Below are positions 1 through 8,319 of a stretch of 32,039 nt of DNA, one piece after another. Origin of the DNA: an uncultured Bacteroides sp. GTDB taxonomy: Bacteria > Bacteroidota > Bacteroidia > Bacteroidales > Bacteroidaceae. Location of the stretch: the NCBI GenBank assembly GCA_959606905.1, contig CAUHML010000034.1:1-32039 (forward strand), read 5' to 3'. Position 1 is the stretch's first letter. Each line of letters starts with the position of its first letter. The translations under genes and the position numbers were made by a program. The notes beneath the pieces are model-generated. The model had not been told where the DNA came from and ran no database searches. It was given only the letters and a program-made list of their open reading frames with translations.

Positions 1-129
1 TTTCCCTTGTCTAATCCCCTCTTTGACATATTCCAATACTTGAGAGTCGCTCATATTTTGAGCAGTCACAGGTGTAGCGCCCAACATCAATATGAGGATG
101 AGCGCACCCATTAGTTTTTGCATTTTCAT
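1..129 (-). CDS. Polysaccharide export protein (SLBB/Wza-like), N-terminal fragment
   Basis: Only the first 43 codons are in the window; the gene runs off the left edge. The start used is the ATG at 129, giving MKMQKL. A hydrophobic segment with a cleavage site after TPVTA is a type I signal peptide, so the product is exported. The mature N-terminus (NMSDSQVLEYVKEG, then IRQGK) resembles the short helical segment that precedes the polysaccharide-export and SLBB domains in Bacteroides capsule export proteins, but those domains themselves are not visible. It lies 35 bp downstream of upxY on the same strand, the usual place for an early capsule or exopolysaccharide export gene, and is likely cotranscribed with it. 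The family call rests on this short N-terminus plus context. Confidence 0.6.
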   Translation of the reverse strand, partial: MKMQKLMGALILILMLGATPVTAQNMSDSQVLEYVKEGIRQGK

Positions 130-164
130 TGATTAATCTGAATTTTTAAATTCAATCGAAAGTA

Positions 165-731
165 CTAAACCGGCTCCACACATCCTGCCGGTATATCTAC
201 ACACGCACATCCCAACATTGTCAGTCGGACGGCGACTTTTGATTTCCCATTCATATCTACCAGTTCCCCTTCCAGTCCTGCCAATGGCCCCTTTATTACA
301 CGTATTTTTTCTCCCGGCGCTAATGGCGATGTGCTCATACAAATCGTTTCGTCCGAATAGTCGAGCATAAATTTGAATCGTAACATTTGTTGGTCGGGAA
401 TTACAGCCGGAGTACTCTCCCCACGTAGTACCATGTAGCGGCTGATAGCGGATAAGGTCAGAACTTCTTTTTGTTCTTGTGGATCAACGTGGACGAAGAT
501 CATCATTGGAAGGATGACTCTGTCGACAACCTTGCGACGGTCACTCCAGTTATGAACTTCTTGTTGGATAGGAAGGAAATTTTCAACGCCCATTTTAGTG
601 AGGCGCTCACTTGTCTTTTTCTCATGATGGATACGCACAATGGCGACTAACCAGCGTTTAGAGTGCGCTACGCTTCTGCCAATCACATCTGTTGGCAGAA
701 CATTTCGATCGTCATTTTTGCTAATGATCAT
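165..731 (-). CDS. upxY: UpxY-family transcription antiterminator (NusG/RfaH-like)
   Basis: A 188-residue NusG-like protein of the UpxY type, which binds RNA polymerase in the leader of a Bacteroides capsule locus and suppresses early termination so the long operon is fully transcribed. An NGN domain spans about residues 24-115 (it begins KRWLVAIVRIHHEKK and includes ENFLPIQQEV and LPMMIFVHV). A KOW-type domain covers about 135-185 (GEKIRVIKGPLAGLEGEL). The length matches the family. It is followed 35 bp later by a polysaccharide export gene, so it is probably the first gene of a capsule or exopolysaccharide operon leaving the window to the left. No upxZ inhibitor gene sits next to it. A promoter match and a short leader hairpin lie just upstream. 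Which locus it serves cannot be told from the window. Confidence 0.9.
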   Translation of the reverse strand: MIISKNDDRNVLPTDVIGRSVAHSKRWLVAIVRIHHEKKTSERLTKMGVENFLPIQQEVHNWSDRRKVVDRVILPMMIFVHVDPQEQKEVLTLSAISRYMVLRGESTPAVIPDQQMLRFKFMLDYSDETICMSTSPLAPGEKIRVIKGPLAGLEGELVDMNGKSKVAVRLTMLGCACVDIPAGCVEPV

Positions 732-752
732 ATTTTTTTACCCCACTTTTTC

Positions 753-771
753 CATTGCTACTTAGGCAATG
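753..771 (-). promoter_or_regulatory. Short hairpin in the upxY leader
   Basis: CATTGC and GCAATG form a 6-bp perfect stem around a 7-nt loop. It lies between the predicted transcription start near 780 and the upxY start codon at 731, about 21 nt before the ATG. No U-run follows it, so it does not look like a terminator. By position it could be a pause or recruitment element for the antiterminator, as leader elements are for RfaH-like factors; that role is inferred. Confidence 0.4.
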
Positions 772-786
772 AAATAATTCCTGCTG

Positions 787-818
787 CAAAGATAGGCAAA
801 ATAATAAATAAGAAACAA
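787..818 (-). promoter_or_regulatory. Bacteroides-type promoter of upxY
   Basis: On the minus strand the -7 box is TATCTTTG (787-794), an exact match to TAnnTTTG. A TTG at 816-818 lies 21 bp upstream, at the expected -33 spacing. Transcription would start near 780 and leave a leader of about 50 nt. I saw no inverted repeats flanking it of the kind that make many Bacteroides capsule promoters invertible. Confidence 0.6.
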
Positions 819-886
819 GAAAAAAATGCTTTCTTTTTTACTTACCAGCCAAAATCTATAGCTAGAATATGCCGTGGGGTAATTCT

Positions 887-3800
887 CTAATACTTCACCG
901 TCCGTATGAAGCATGCATCACTGTCACTGCCATCACTATTATTTGATGCACCATTCTCAAACCCTTCGAAACCCATAGTGAAATAGTTTATATCAAACGC
1001 ACTCGATTTTTTCACATCACTACCGGTACTACTCAGACGGTTCCGACATTGATATATGGCTCCCGGACGTTCAAACAGGTCATAGAACAGCGGAACATAC
1101 TGAATATTCCCGGTACCGTCGTTATTATAGTAATCGGTACGTTGGGCATAACGCAGTGCACCTACTTTTTCTCCGTTACTTGTCATCCCTTTACGACGTC
1201 CATAACCGGATTTACCAATAGGGAAAAATATATTATGGCTATTATTTATATTGAAGACGAAACATCCGCGCATACCTTTCTTCGAATTGGTCGGGTCTTC
1301 ATTATGATCATATCCCAATGCTACTTCCACTGACTTCTGTGTCTCGGTTGCACCGTCTCCATAAAGAACACCGTAAGCTTTACCAATGTTACTATGAATC
1401 GAAGTAGATTCCAAGGTATAAAAATCTTCGATTGTAGCAATACGTTCATGATCTCCCGCAATGGACCAACTTGCAAAACGACTCTTTACATCATCTGCTG
1501 AAGGTGCCAGTTGCGACCAGGTCTTTTGAGAGGGTGTAGTCGCTCCCAGTTCAAGAACATCGAAACTACCTGACGGCCCTAAACCAAAAGTAAACCCGGG
1601 TCTGTCATTATTGGAAGCGAGAATAGCTGTACGGTTTCCACGACGGAACAATGATCCTTCTTCCAAAGGTGACTTTGTATAAACCGGAGCATTATTTGCA
1701 TCAAAACAATAAACATTATATGATGCCCATGCCGGGTTTTTATCACTTTCCGCATTCCCGTCAATAGTGATAGGAGCATAACCTTGACGTACATAAATAT
1801 CATGTTCGCAAGTGTAATTGTGATAGCGCACACGTACGATAGCGCAACGGGGAGTAGAGTTTTCTGCAATTGTACCCTTAAAATCAATCCAGAAATCTAT
1901 CGGATGCTCACCTGCTCCTTCTATACTTTTCACACCTGTCTGTTGCGCATTGTCACTTCCACTTCCTTCTACAGTAGAACGCAACGTAATGAAATCGTCT
2001 CCTCCCTCAACAATAGTAGCACTCCATGCTCCTTCGGAATTGAACGGCTTAAAATCTTCGGCATCGTCATAAGGCAGACGCATAAGCGTCACATGAAAAT
2101 TATCACTATTACCCGCACTGCGCCATACGCCTTTCGGATTCTCAATACGACGTACTTGTATCATATCCAAATAAGCTGTCTTGGGAACATAGGTACCTGT
2201 GACATCGTCTTTCACCTGTATGGTAAACTTGATTCTCTCTTTTCGGGGATAGGCCGAATATGGATTATTTCCTGTAAAGCCTGTTTTTGTCACAAGCTCT
2301 TTGGCACGGGTATATAACGGAATAGTAAAAATATGTTCATTTCCATTACTTTTTACCGAATATTCACCGTCAGCCAAATCATCGGCGCCAATATTGCTAA
2401 TCTTATAACTTCTGTTTCCTTTATTTTTTTCATTATAATAGGTCTCGTTGTATTTCGTATTAATAGGGGTCTGCCATGAGGGCTTGTCTTCGTATCCGGG
2501 AACTACAATCTTCACAAGGGAGGTCTTTCTCAATGACAAAAAGCTGTTCCATGGACCGTCGTTATAAATCCACCCTGAATAATAAAAGTCATTAGGAACT
2601 GTCGGAAATGCACTTGTTCCATTTCCCCATGGTCTCCAACCTGTAAACCCGGTATCTTCATCCTTGCCTAGGATTTTTGCATCCAAAGTAGAATTGGGCT
2701 TTATTTCACCCACTACTTTCAGGGTCACATTCATTGATTTATTATAAAGGTAAGAGATATATTGAGGGGTGCTCACATAGATATCGGACGGTTCTTCATA
2801 CTCGATATGCCAGTCGGCATCGTTTCCGTAACCTTTGAATTTAAGAGTCAACTTATAATGGGTATTACGCGTTGCATTATAGTCGGTAGTAACGTCTTGC
2901 CCCAACATAAAACGGAACTTGATAGGTCCCGCTCCCACATGTTCGTTTGCCGCCGTACAACGGTAGTATCCTGTCACCTCAACATAGGTACCATAAGGTT
3001 TCTCGTCTTTCCAACCGGAGCCTTCTTCTTGCTCATCAGGGTCGGGATAGTCGATATCTACGCCATTCTGCGACTGCTTCTTAGACTTACCTTTTCCTTG
3101 CATATTCTCGTAGAAGAAAAGCGATTGTGCCTTATGGGCATGGGTGTTCGTTATAATATCTTGTTCATCTCCTTCTTCTCCCTTACCCATATAGCGATGC
3201 AAATCATTGCAGATATGTATATAGTTTTCGGGCGTAAGAACGGAAAGATCTGCAGGCAATTTCTGGATTTTGATCGACTTTCCTTCCGAATATAAACCAT
3301 TGGATGCAGTATAGCGTTCCGAACGAGCATGCATCTCAGGTTTCCAATCGGGATCCTTATAAGAATCCGGATCAGGAACATCTTCTGAAACTAATCCCGG
3401 AGTATTCGGATTACCCAACGAACAGGTTTTGGGAATATCTTTCAGAATAACGTTTTCGATATAAATCTGCACATTGGCATAAAGCCCGGAACCGTCAAAT
3501 GCCACAGTCACCTTGGACGCGGCGCGACGCAACCAACTATGAAGTTGTACGCCCGGGGAATTAATGGTAACAAGATCATCCGGAGCATTACGGTCGGGAG
3601 TGAGACTGAACACACCGAACATCTCGCTATTTTGGGAAATATCATCAGGATCCCACTGAAGGGAGATTGCTTTCAATCCTTCACGGGTAGTAATTTTATC
3701 CTTATACTGCGTTAGATCTCCCATATTGGCAACAGCATAGATATAATACTTACCCCGCTTTATCGGACGGAGCTTGAACATTGCCGTACCGGTCTTACTA

Positions 3801-4174
3801 TCCTCGAACTGGTTACCCTGTTCGTCTTTGTCTTCATCTATCCGGTTATCTTCCAGATTATAACTCCAACCACTTACATCGGGATCAATGACAAGGCCCT
3901 CACCTTTAACTATATAATTATGAACTAATTTTCCTGTCGTATCATAAAACAACATGCAGAGTGAATTTATATTCTGAATGGCATTGCCTTCATCACCTCC
4001 TTCGGCACGGGTAGTCCCCAGTGCTGCATCCTCCTGATCGAAACACAGGGTTACCGAAAGGGTGGCATTGCCTTCGCCTATCTCTTCATTCATAAAGTAA
4101 TCATCCCGGCAAGCTGTCGGTATGAACTGCAACATAAGCAAAATAATACAAAATATAATATCTTTCTTTCTCAT
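887..4174 (-). CDS. DUF4906 fimbrial lipoprotein, probable pilus tip adhesin
   Basis: A 1,095-residue lipoprotein. The signal peptide ends in a lipobox (FIPTAC, Cys22). Residues 35-130 look like a fimbrillin N-terminal domain, with an Arg56 site (GTTRAEGG) where other type V pilins are cut. The middle, around residues 390-500, carries the DUF4906 pattern (RNTHYKLTLKFKGYG, then DWHIEYEEPSDIYVS). The last ~250 residues contain FPIGKSGYG, GALRYA and a terminal ACFIRTVKY, reminiscent of the C-type-lectin-like Fib_succ_major (FISUMP) domain; this fold call is tentative. It is the last and largest gene of the fimbrial operon, 6 bp after the preceding fimbrillin gene, and lacks the C-terminal donor-strand motif of the stalk pilins. 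Size, position and lectin-like end suggest the tip subunit. The ligand is unknown. Confidence 0.75.
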   Translation of the reverse strand: MRKKDIIFCIILLMLQFIPTACRDDYFMNEEIGEGNATLSVTLCFDQEDAALGTTRAEGGDEGNAIQNINSLCMLFYDTTGKLVHNYIVKGEGLVIDPDVSGWSYNLEDNRIDEDKDEQGNQFEDSKTGTAMFKLRPIKRGKYYIYAVANMGDLTQYKDKITTREGLKAISLQWDPDDISQNSEMFGVFSLTPDRNAPDDLVTINSPGVQLHSWLRRAASKVTVAFDGSGLYANVQIYIENVILKDIPKTCSLGNPNTPGLVSEDVPDPDSYKDPDWKPEMHARSERYTASNGLYSEGKSIKIQKLPADLSVLTPENYIHICNDLHRYMGKGEEGDEQDIITNTHAHKAQSLFFYENMQGKGKSKKQSQNGVDIDYPDPDEQEEGSGWKDEKPYGTYVEVTGYYRCTAANEHVGAGPIKFRFMLGQDVTTDYNATRNTHYKLTLKFKGYGNDADWHIEYEEPSDIYVSTPQYISYLYNKSMNVTLKVVGEIKPNSTLDAKILGKDEDTGFTGWRPWGNGTSAFPTVPNDFYYSGWIYNDGPWNSFLSLRKTSLVKIVVPGYEDKPSWQTPINTKYNETYYNEKNKGNRSYKISNIGADDLADGEYSVKSNGNEHIFTIPLYTRAKELVTKTGFTGNNPYSAYPRKERIKFTIQVKDDVTGTYVPKTAYLDMIQVRRIENPKGVWRSAGNSDNFHVTLMRLPYDDAEDFKPFNSEGAWSATIVEGGDDFITLRSTVEGSGSDNAQQTGVKSIEGAGEHPIDFWIDFKGTIAENSTPRCAIVRVRYHNYTCEHDIYVRQGYAPITIDGNAESDKNPAWASYNVYCFDANNAPVYTKSPLEEGSLFRRGNRTAILASNNDRPGFTFGLGPSGSFDVLELGATTPSQKTWSQLAPSADDVKSRFASWSIAGDHERIATIEDFYTLESTSIHSNIGKAYGVLYGDGATETQKSVEVALGYDHNEDPTNSKKGMRGCFVFNINNSHNIFFPIGKSGYGRRKGMTSNGEKVGALRYAQRTDYYNNDGTGNIQYVPLFYDLFERPGAIYQCRNRLSSTGSDVKKSSAFDINYFTMGFEGFENGASNNSDGSDSDACFIRTVKY

Positions 4175-4180
4175 ACAATA

Positions 4181-5344
4181 TCAATTCTTAGTTTCAGGTT
4201 TGAGTCCGAACTCCGGCTCAAGAATCACTTCCGCATAGGGTACTACTTGCACTTTTACTTCGTCTTTTTCCGTAAAGGTGATATCAACCAGTACATGTGT
4301 GTTACGAAATAGAGCCTTTAGATTTGGAAAGGTCTTGGTAAACGACAGTTCTTTGCCATTCTCGGACATGTCGAGCTTCAAGGTGTATTCTTGTTCACCG
4401 TATGTAGCCGATCCGGCTTTCAGTTTTTTACTTTCCGGAAGGTAAAATACCGGGAAGACCGCTTTGCCGGGTTGGTCACCCGTCATACTCGGCACTTCTA
4501 ATGATCCGTTAACTGTGACTTCCTGATGAGAAGTTTCCGAAGGGATATCGTAAGCTTGTATCCAGCCTCTCTTATCTGCCAGTTCCACATCATCCGGTGA
4601 TTGTTGAGATTCATCCGCTACTTTCTTCAGCCAGTTTATCCAATAAAGCGATTCATCGTCAAAAGACATGAACAACGGTTCCCGTTTATGAGGAATCAGA
4701 TAAGTAGCCCCAGCAATATCAGAAATATGAATAGCATCTATACTGACTTTACTCTTACGCTTGTTCGTGAAACGAAAAGCGAACTTCGTTGCAGCACGTA
4801 CCAAATAGAATTCACGTTCTACCAGATTCTCTGCTTTAACCGGAACGTCATATACCGAACTCATTGGTATAGGATTCTTATAATCGGGAATGAAAACGAA
4901 ATTGTCAACAATGCTTGCGAAAGTAGTGTTACCAGTCGTCAATGTCTCCAATTGTTCGTGAAGATCAGTAGATGCGTTCTCTTCATTAGCTATCAGATAG
5001 ATTTTCTTTGTTTCATTCCGTGTCACTTTGAAAATCCTGTAACACTCCGTTTGGGGAATCTCACCGAAATCAATATACATATTGTGTTCCACAGTACCGT
5101 TTTCATGAAGAATAACGATACGCAGTGTATACATATATTCGACAGGATTATCTACTGCATCATTCACTCTATCGGATACACGCGTTTGATCAAGAAGACC
5201 GGTACGCAGAACGAGTATGGCAGTATCGTCGTCCGGCTGTACCTCGTCCGTATAACTTACCTCCCCTCCCCTACAAGATGCCGACAATAAAGCCCAGCTG
5301 ACAAGTATTGTCATCCATACAATATGTCGTAGTATTTCTTTCAT
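4181..5344 (-). CDS. Fimbrillin-like lipoprotein, probable accessory pilus subunit
   Basis: The open frame extends to a TTG at 5365, but the ATG at 5344 gives a clean lipoprotein signal peptide (MKEILRHIV to SASC, Cys24) after a purine-rich stretch, so 387 residues are annotated. A beta-strand-like segment (TAILVLRTGLL) is followed by Arg55 in LDQTRVSDR, the position at which P. gingivalis pilins lose their N-terminal strand. The C-terminus reads NTHVLVDITF and then PYAEVILEPEFGL, like FimA-type fimbrillins. It lies 31 bp after the FimB-type anchor gene (10 bp if the TTG is used) and 6 bp before the DUF4906 gene, so it is in the operon. An adaptor between stalk and tip, as Mfa3/Mfa4 or FimC/FimD are thought to be, fits the position; the exact subfamily is not certain. 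Confidence 0.7.
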   Translation of the reverse strand: MKEILRHIVWMTILVSWALLSASCRGGEVSYTDEVQPDDDTAILVLRTGLLDQTRVSDRVNDAVDNPVEYMYTLRIVILHENGTVEHNMYIDFGEIPQTECYRIFKVTRNETKKIYLIANEENASTDLHEQLETLTTGNTTFASIVDNFVFIPDYKNPIPMSSVYDVPVKAENLVEREFYLVRAATKFAFRFTNKRKSKVSIDAIHISDIAGATYLIPHKREPLFMSFDDESLYWINWLKKVADESQQSPDDVELADKRGWIQAYDIPSETSHQEVTVNGSLEVPSMTGDQPGKAVFPVFYLPESKKLKAGSATYGEQEYTLKLDMSENGKELSFTKTFPNLKALFRNTHVLVDITFTEKDEVKVQVVPYAEVILEPEFGLKPETKN

Positions 5345-5375
5345 TCCTTTTTCTTCTTTTTTCAAAAGATGTTAC

Positions 5376-6437
5376 TCAATCTACATCTACGTTAGAGAGT
5401 ACCACCCTCCATGAGTTGATTAGTATCACGCTATTTATCCACTGATTTTGCTCGTCGAGGAAGAATGTCATATTGTATTCATCCTGTCGGTCGAGGTATT
5501 CCTGGTCGCTCATTTTTCTATTGTAATTACCTTTCACCAGAAGGGCATAATCGATAATAGGAATAGAAGCTACCAGTTTCCCTTCAGTGGTACGAATAAT
5601 CAACATCGGACGCGAATACAGACTCCAGTCCCGCAAGACAAGTCTGCTCACCGTAAGTTCCGCCACGGCAACTTTGACAATTGTTGTTACACGACTTTCT
5701 TTTCCTGTCGCAATGTCCACACCAGCTTCACCCGAATAAGTAGACCACGCACGATAAACGATCGGCTCGTCTTCTTTCAGTGTATTGTCATGCGCTATCC
5801 AACCATTACGGTCTTCAATAGAAAAAGTAAAGTCGTCAACATTTATATCTTGTCCCGAAAGGTGCTGAAGCACTACACGGAACACATTCGTATCTTTCGT
5901 CAGTGGCATGACGTATGTATAATCACCTCCGTCGTCATTGGCAGGCAAACTTACGTCAAGAGAACCATGAAACAAAGGATGCAGGTCCTTATTGGAATAG
6001 GAAACACCAGTCGCTTTGTCTAGATAACGGTTCAATTTACAGTGCAAGTCTGTCATCCGGCAATTGTGCGAGGCATCGGTCACTGTAAATGACTCACCAT
6101 TATCAAGACCACACCATGCCATAAGGTGATAATCACCGGGAGCAAGCTCCAGTTTCATGGTGTAATCACCGGATGCAAGGATTTCACCCTGTTCGTCAGC
6201 TTGCCACACCAACTCGCCATTAGAGTTAAAGGCATAAAGTCTGACCGACTTCACCTCATGGGTGAAAGCGTCGGCAAACTTCATGTTCATGTCATAACGA
6301 AATTTCAGATGATAGGTCACTGAACAATCGCCTTCATCGTCATAAATAGCATTGTCACACGACACCAACAAAAGTAATTCTACAAGGATTACCCATGCTT
6401 TCATCCCAAAATTTCTGATATAAGACGGTTTGTCCAT
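5376..6437 (-). CDS. FimB/Mfa2-family fimbrial anchor lipoprotein
   Basis: A 353-residue lipoprotein with lipobox LLVSC (Cys27). The mature start (CDNAIYDDEGDCSVTYHLKF) and the stretch YDMNMKFADAFTHEVKSVRL are characteristic of the Mfa2/FimB family. In P. gingivalis, FimB and Mfa2 hold the fimbria in the outer membrane and limit its length. Unlike its three fimbrillin neighbours, it shows no TR(A/V) processing site after the first strand, consistent with an anchor that keeps its lipid. The C-terminus (SWRVVLSNVDVD) echoes the end of the Mfa1-like pilin. The ATG at 6437 is used; the ATG at 6404 (MKAWVILVE) would also give a good signal peptide and cannot be excluded. It lies 55 bp after the pilin gene. 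Confidence 0.9.
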   Translation of the reverse strand: MDKPSYIRNFGMKAWVILVELLLLVSCDNAIYDDEGDCSVTYHLKFRYDMNMKFADAFTHEVKSVRLYAFNSNGELVWQADEQGEILASGDYTMKLELAPGDYHLMAWCGLDNGESFTVTDASHNCRMTDLHCKLNRYLDKATGVSYSNKDLHPLFHGSLDVSLPANDDGGDYTYVMPLTKDTNVFRVVLQHLSGQDINVDDFTFSIEDRNGWIAHDNTLKEDEPIVYRAWSTYSGEAGVDIATGKESRVTTIVKVAVAELTVSRLVLRDWSLYSRPMLIIRTTEGKLVASIPIIDYALLVKGNYNRKMSDQEYLDRQDEYNMTFFLDEQNQWINSVILINSWRVVLSNVDVD

Positions 6438-6492
6438 TCTACATAATTATTGTTGTAATAGTATATAGTTTACAATACCTCATTACAGGTTG

Positions 6493-8292
6493 TCACCATT
6501 CAAGGTCGATGTTCTGTTTTACTACTCGCCATGAAAGGATATTAATACGTGCACCCAGATATGTTTCGTCATTAGTAGGCTTCTGCGGAACAATCACTTC
6601 TTCCGGATCAAGAACCGGCGTTCCAAGACCGGATACCGAATTAATAGCAATGTCATAAATATGATTACGCACAATTCCATATTTACCGTCGGTGTCATCC
6701 ACTCCCGGGAAATCGTTCAGATGCTTGATGTCAGTATAATAGTAAGCTTGTCCACTCGACCAAACCCTTGCTCCGGGCATATTTGCCAGAACATCATTTA
6801 CATCGTCAAGATTGGCGTATGCTGTATGATCGGCTTTATAAAAAGTATCGGTTACGCCTTTCTTCAATTGAAGGTAGCTTAAATATCTGCCACTATTTTC
6901 TGACTCGTTATCGGCATTGCCTGACTTTATGCCGGAAACGAGCTCTACTTTGTCTTTGGTAATCGGAGTATAGATTTCTTTAGCATCTGCTGTTCCTGCA
7001 CCCTCTATTGTTTTAGTATAAATCTGATCCTGCACAACACTCAACATTGCTGTCATCGCATTATCTTTTGTGTAGTCCGTACCACCCCACTTAGCCAGAT
7101 CAATGGGATGAGCAACGTTACTATCATCAATAGTCACTAATACGGCAGCAATAATTGCTTGGGTACGGTTACTTACCTCCGTCGCCGGATTATAGGAGCT
7201 CTTCTTACCGGTCTCATACTTATCTGCAGCATTTTCCTGACAATATAAGTTTGTACCATTATATGATTTAGAGCTGTTGTCGCTTGCGCCTTGAGTACCT
7301 ACTTTACCTGCAATCTGATCATACGGTAAATAATCAAATGTGAGACCGTCAGGATTCATTGCCCAATATGAACGATGATATTCAGGATGATTCCAACTCC
7401 AAACCGGTGTGAACGCCCAAGCGGAATTAACTTTCTTAAAGAGGTATGACTGAGAAGCAGTAGATGTCACTTCCCAACCTGTGAAGATTACATATACATC
7501 TTTACCGTCAACTTGAATAAATTCGGAACCGTCCTTACTCTTTTTTAATTTCACGGCAGTATATTTTTTATCATTATCGCCATAGGTTACATCATTTTTA
7601 AGAGTCATATCCTTCCAATCGGTATATAACCGTACTTTAGCTAAAACACGCTCTACATACACATTTACCGGAGATTTTTTTGCTTCATCTTCAGTCTTTT
7701 TGAGAGCACTCGCCGGTATGTTCACTTCACAACAGAAATTATCCGAACCAAACACAGAACTTGTCATCAAGAACTTTGAGTCCTTTACATAACTATATGA
7801 ACCAAACTTTCCTCGAAGTGTAGCAAGGTCCATGCTAGCCGTACCCAGTGCTATTTTCTCATGATTAATCACAGCGACCATAGATTTAAGTTGGTCTAAG
7901 TTGTCGCCCTCCCTGGTATTGATAACAATTACCGCATTCAACTTTTTCTCAATATTAGGCATATCCTGTCCGGCAGACTCAGTTTCGTCCTTTTTACAGT
8001 CATAGTAATTCGTACCGTCGCTTTTAACTGGACAAGGACTACCATTCTCCTTGAAAAAATAAAAACGAACCGATTCTACATCATTTTCAACACTTTCCCC
8101 TTCTTCATAAAGATCTCCGGACTGATCACCTGCCGCTCGCGTCCTAAAGCCAGTAGTATTCGTAATATCGACAGACATAAAACGAGCGTCAACATTAGTT
8201 TCAGAGAGATCATTCTCAGTCATGTCACTGTTGGAACAAGCACTAAGAACCATTATTCCTAACAAGTTCCAAAATAAATTTGATAACTTCAT
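6493..8292 (-). CDS. Mfa1-family major fimbrial subunit (type V pilin)
   Basis: A 599-residue prelipoprotein (lipobox LSAC, Cys19). The motif LYEEGESVENDVESVRFYFF (residues 61-80) is the Mfa1-type N-terminal domain. The C-terminal third (VRNHIYDIAI, GLGTPVLDPEEV, ARINILSWRVV) matches the Mfa1 C-terminal domain. Arg50 and Arg52 (GFRTRAAGDQ) lie just after the first mature segment, the site class at which type V pilins are cut by an Arg-specific protease to free the acceptor groove. The C-terminal strand (SWRVVKQNIDLEW) would be the donor strand in polymerisation. It follows the DUF3868 gene by 27 bp and precedes the anchor gene. As the only full Mfa1-type protein in the operon it is the likely stalk. 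Processing and polymerisation are inferred from P. gingivalis. Confidence 0.92.
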   Translation of the reverse strand: MKLSNLFWNLLGIMVLSACSNSDMTENDLSETNVDARFMSVDITNTTGFRTRAAGDQSGDLYEEGESVENDVESVRFYFFKENGSPCPVKSDGTNYYDCKKDETESAGQDMPNIEKKLNAVIVINTREGDNLDQLKSMVAVINHEKIALGTASMDLATLRGKFGSYSYVKDSKFLMTSSVFGSDNFCCEVNIPASALKKTEDEAKKSPVNVYVERVLAKVRLYTDWKDMTLKNDVTYGDNDKKYTAVKLKKSKDGSEFIQVDGKDVYVIFTGWEVTSTASQSYLFKKVNSAWAFTPVWSWNHPEYHRSYWAMNPDGLTFDYLPYDQIAGKVGTQGASDNSSKSYNGTNLYCQENAADKYETGKKSSYNPATEVSNRTQAIIAAVLVTIDDSNVAHPIDLAKWGGTDYTKDNAMTAMLSVVQDQIYTKTIEGAGTADAKEIYTPITKDKVELVSGIKSGNADNESENSGRYLSYLQLKKGVTDTFYKADHTAYANLDDVNDVLANMPGARVWSSGQAYYYTDIKHLNDFPGVDDTDGKYGIVRNHIYDIAINSVSGLGTPVLDPEEVIVPQKPTNDETYLGARINILSWRVVKQNIDLEW

Positions 8293-8319
8293 ATAAGTAT
8301 ATATTAATGGATTAATAAA

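Noticed and set aside
753..771. Hairpin considered as the terminator of the fimbrial operon
   Set aside because: No U-run follows on the minus strand and it lies downstream of the upxY promoter, so it belongs to the upxY leader.
732..886. Invertible (phase-variable) promoter for upxY
   Set aside because: No inverted repeats of useful length flank the promoter and no recombinase gene is nearby in the window.
1784..3295. Two 177-residue open frames on the plus strand inside the DUF4906 gene
   Set aside because: They are antisense to a clearly real gene, have no family resemblance, no promoter or ribosome site, and an odd composition.
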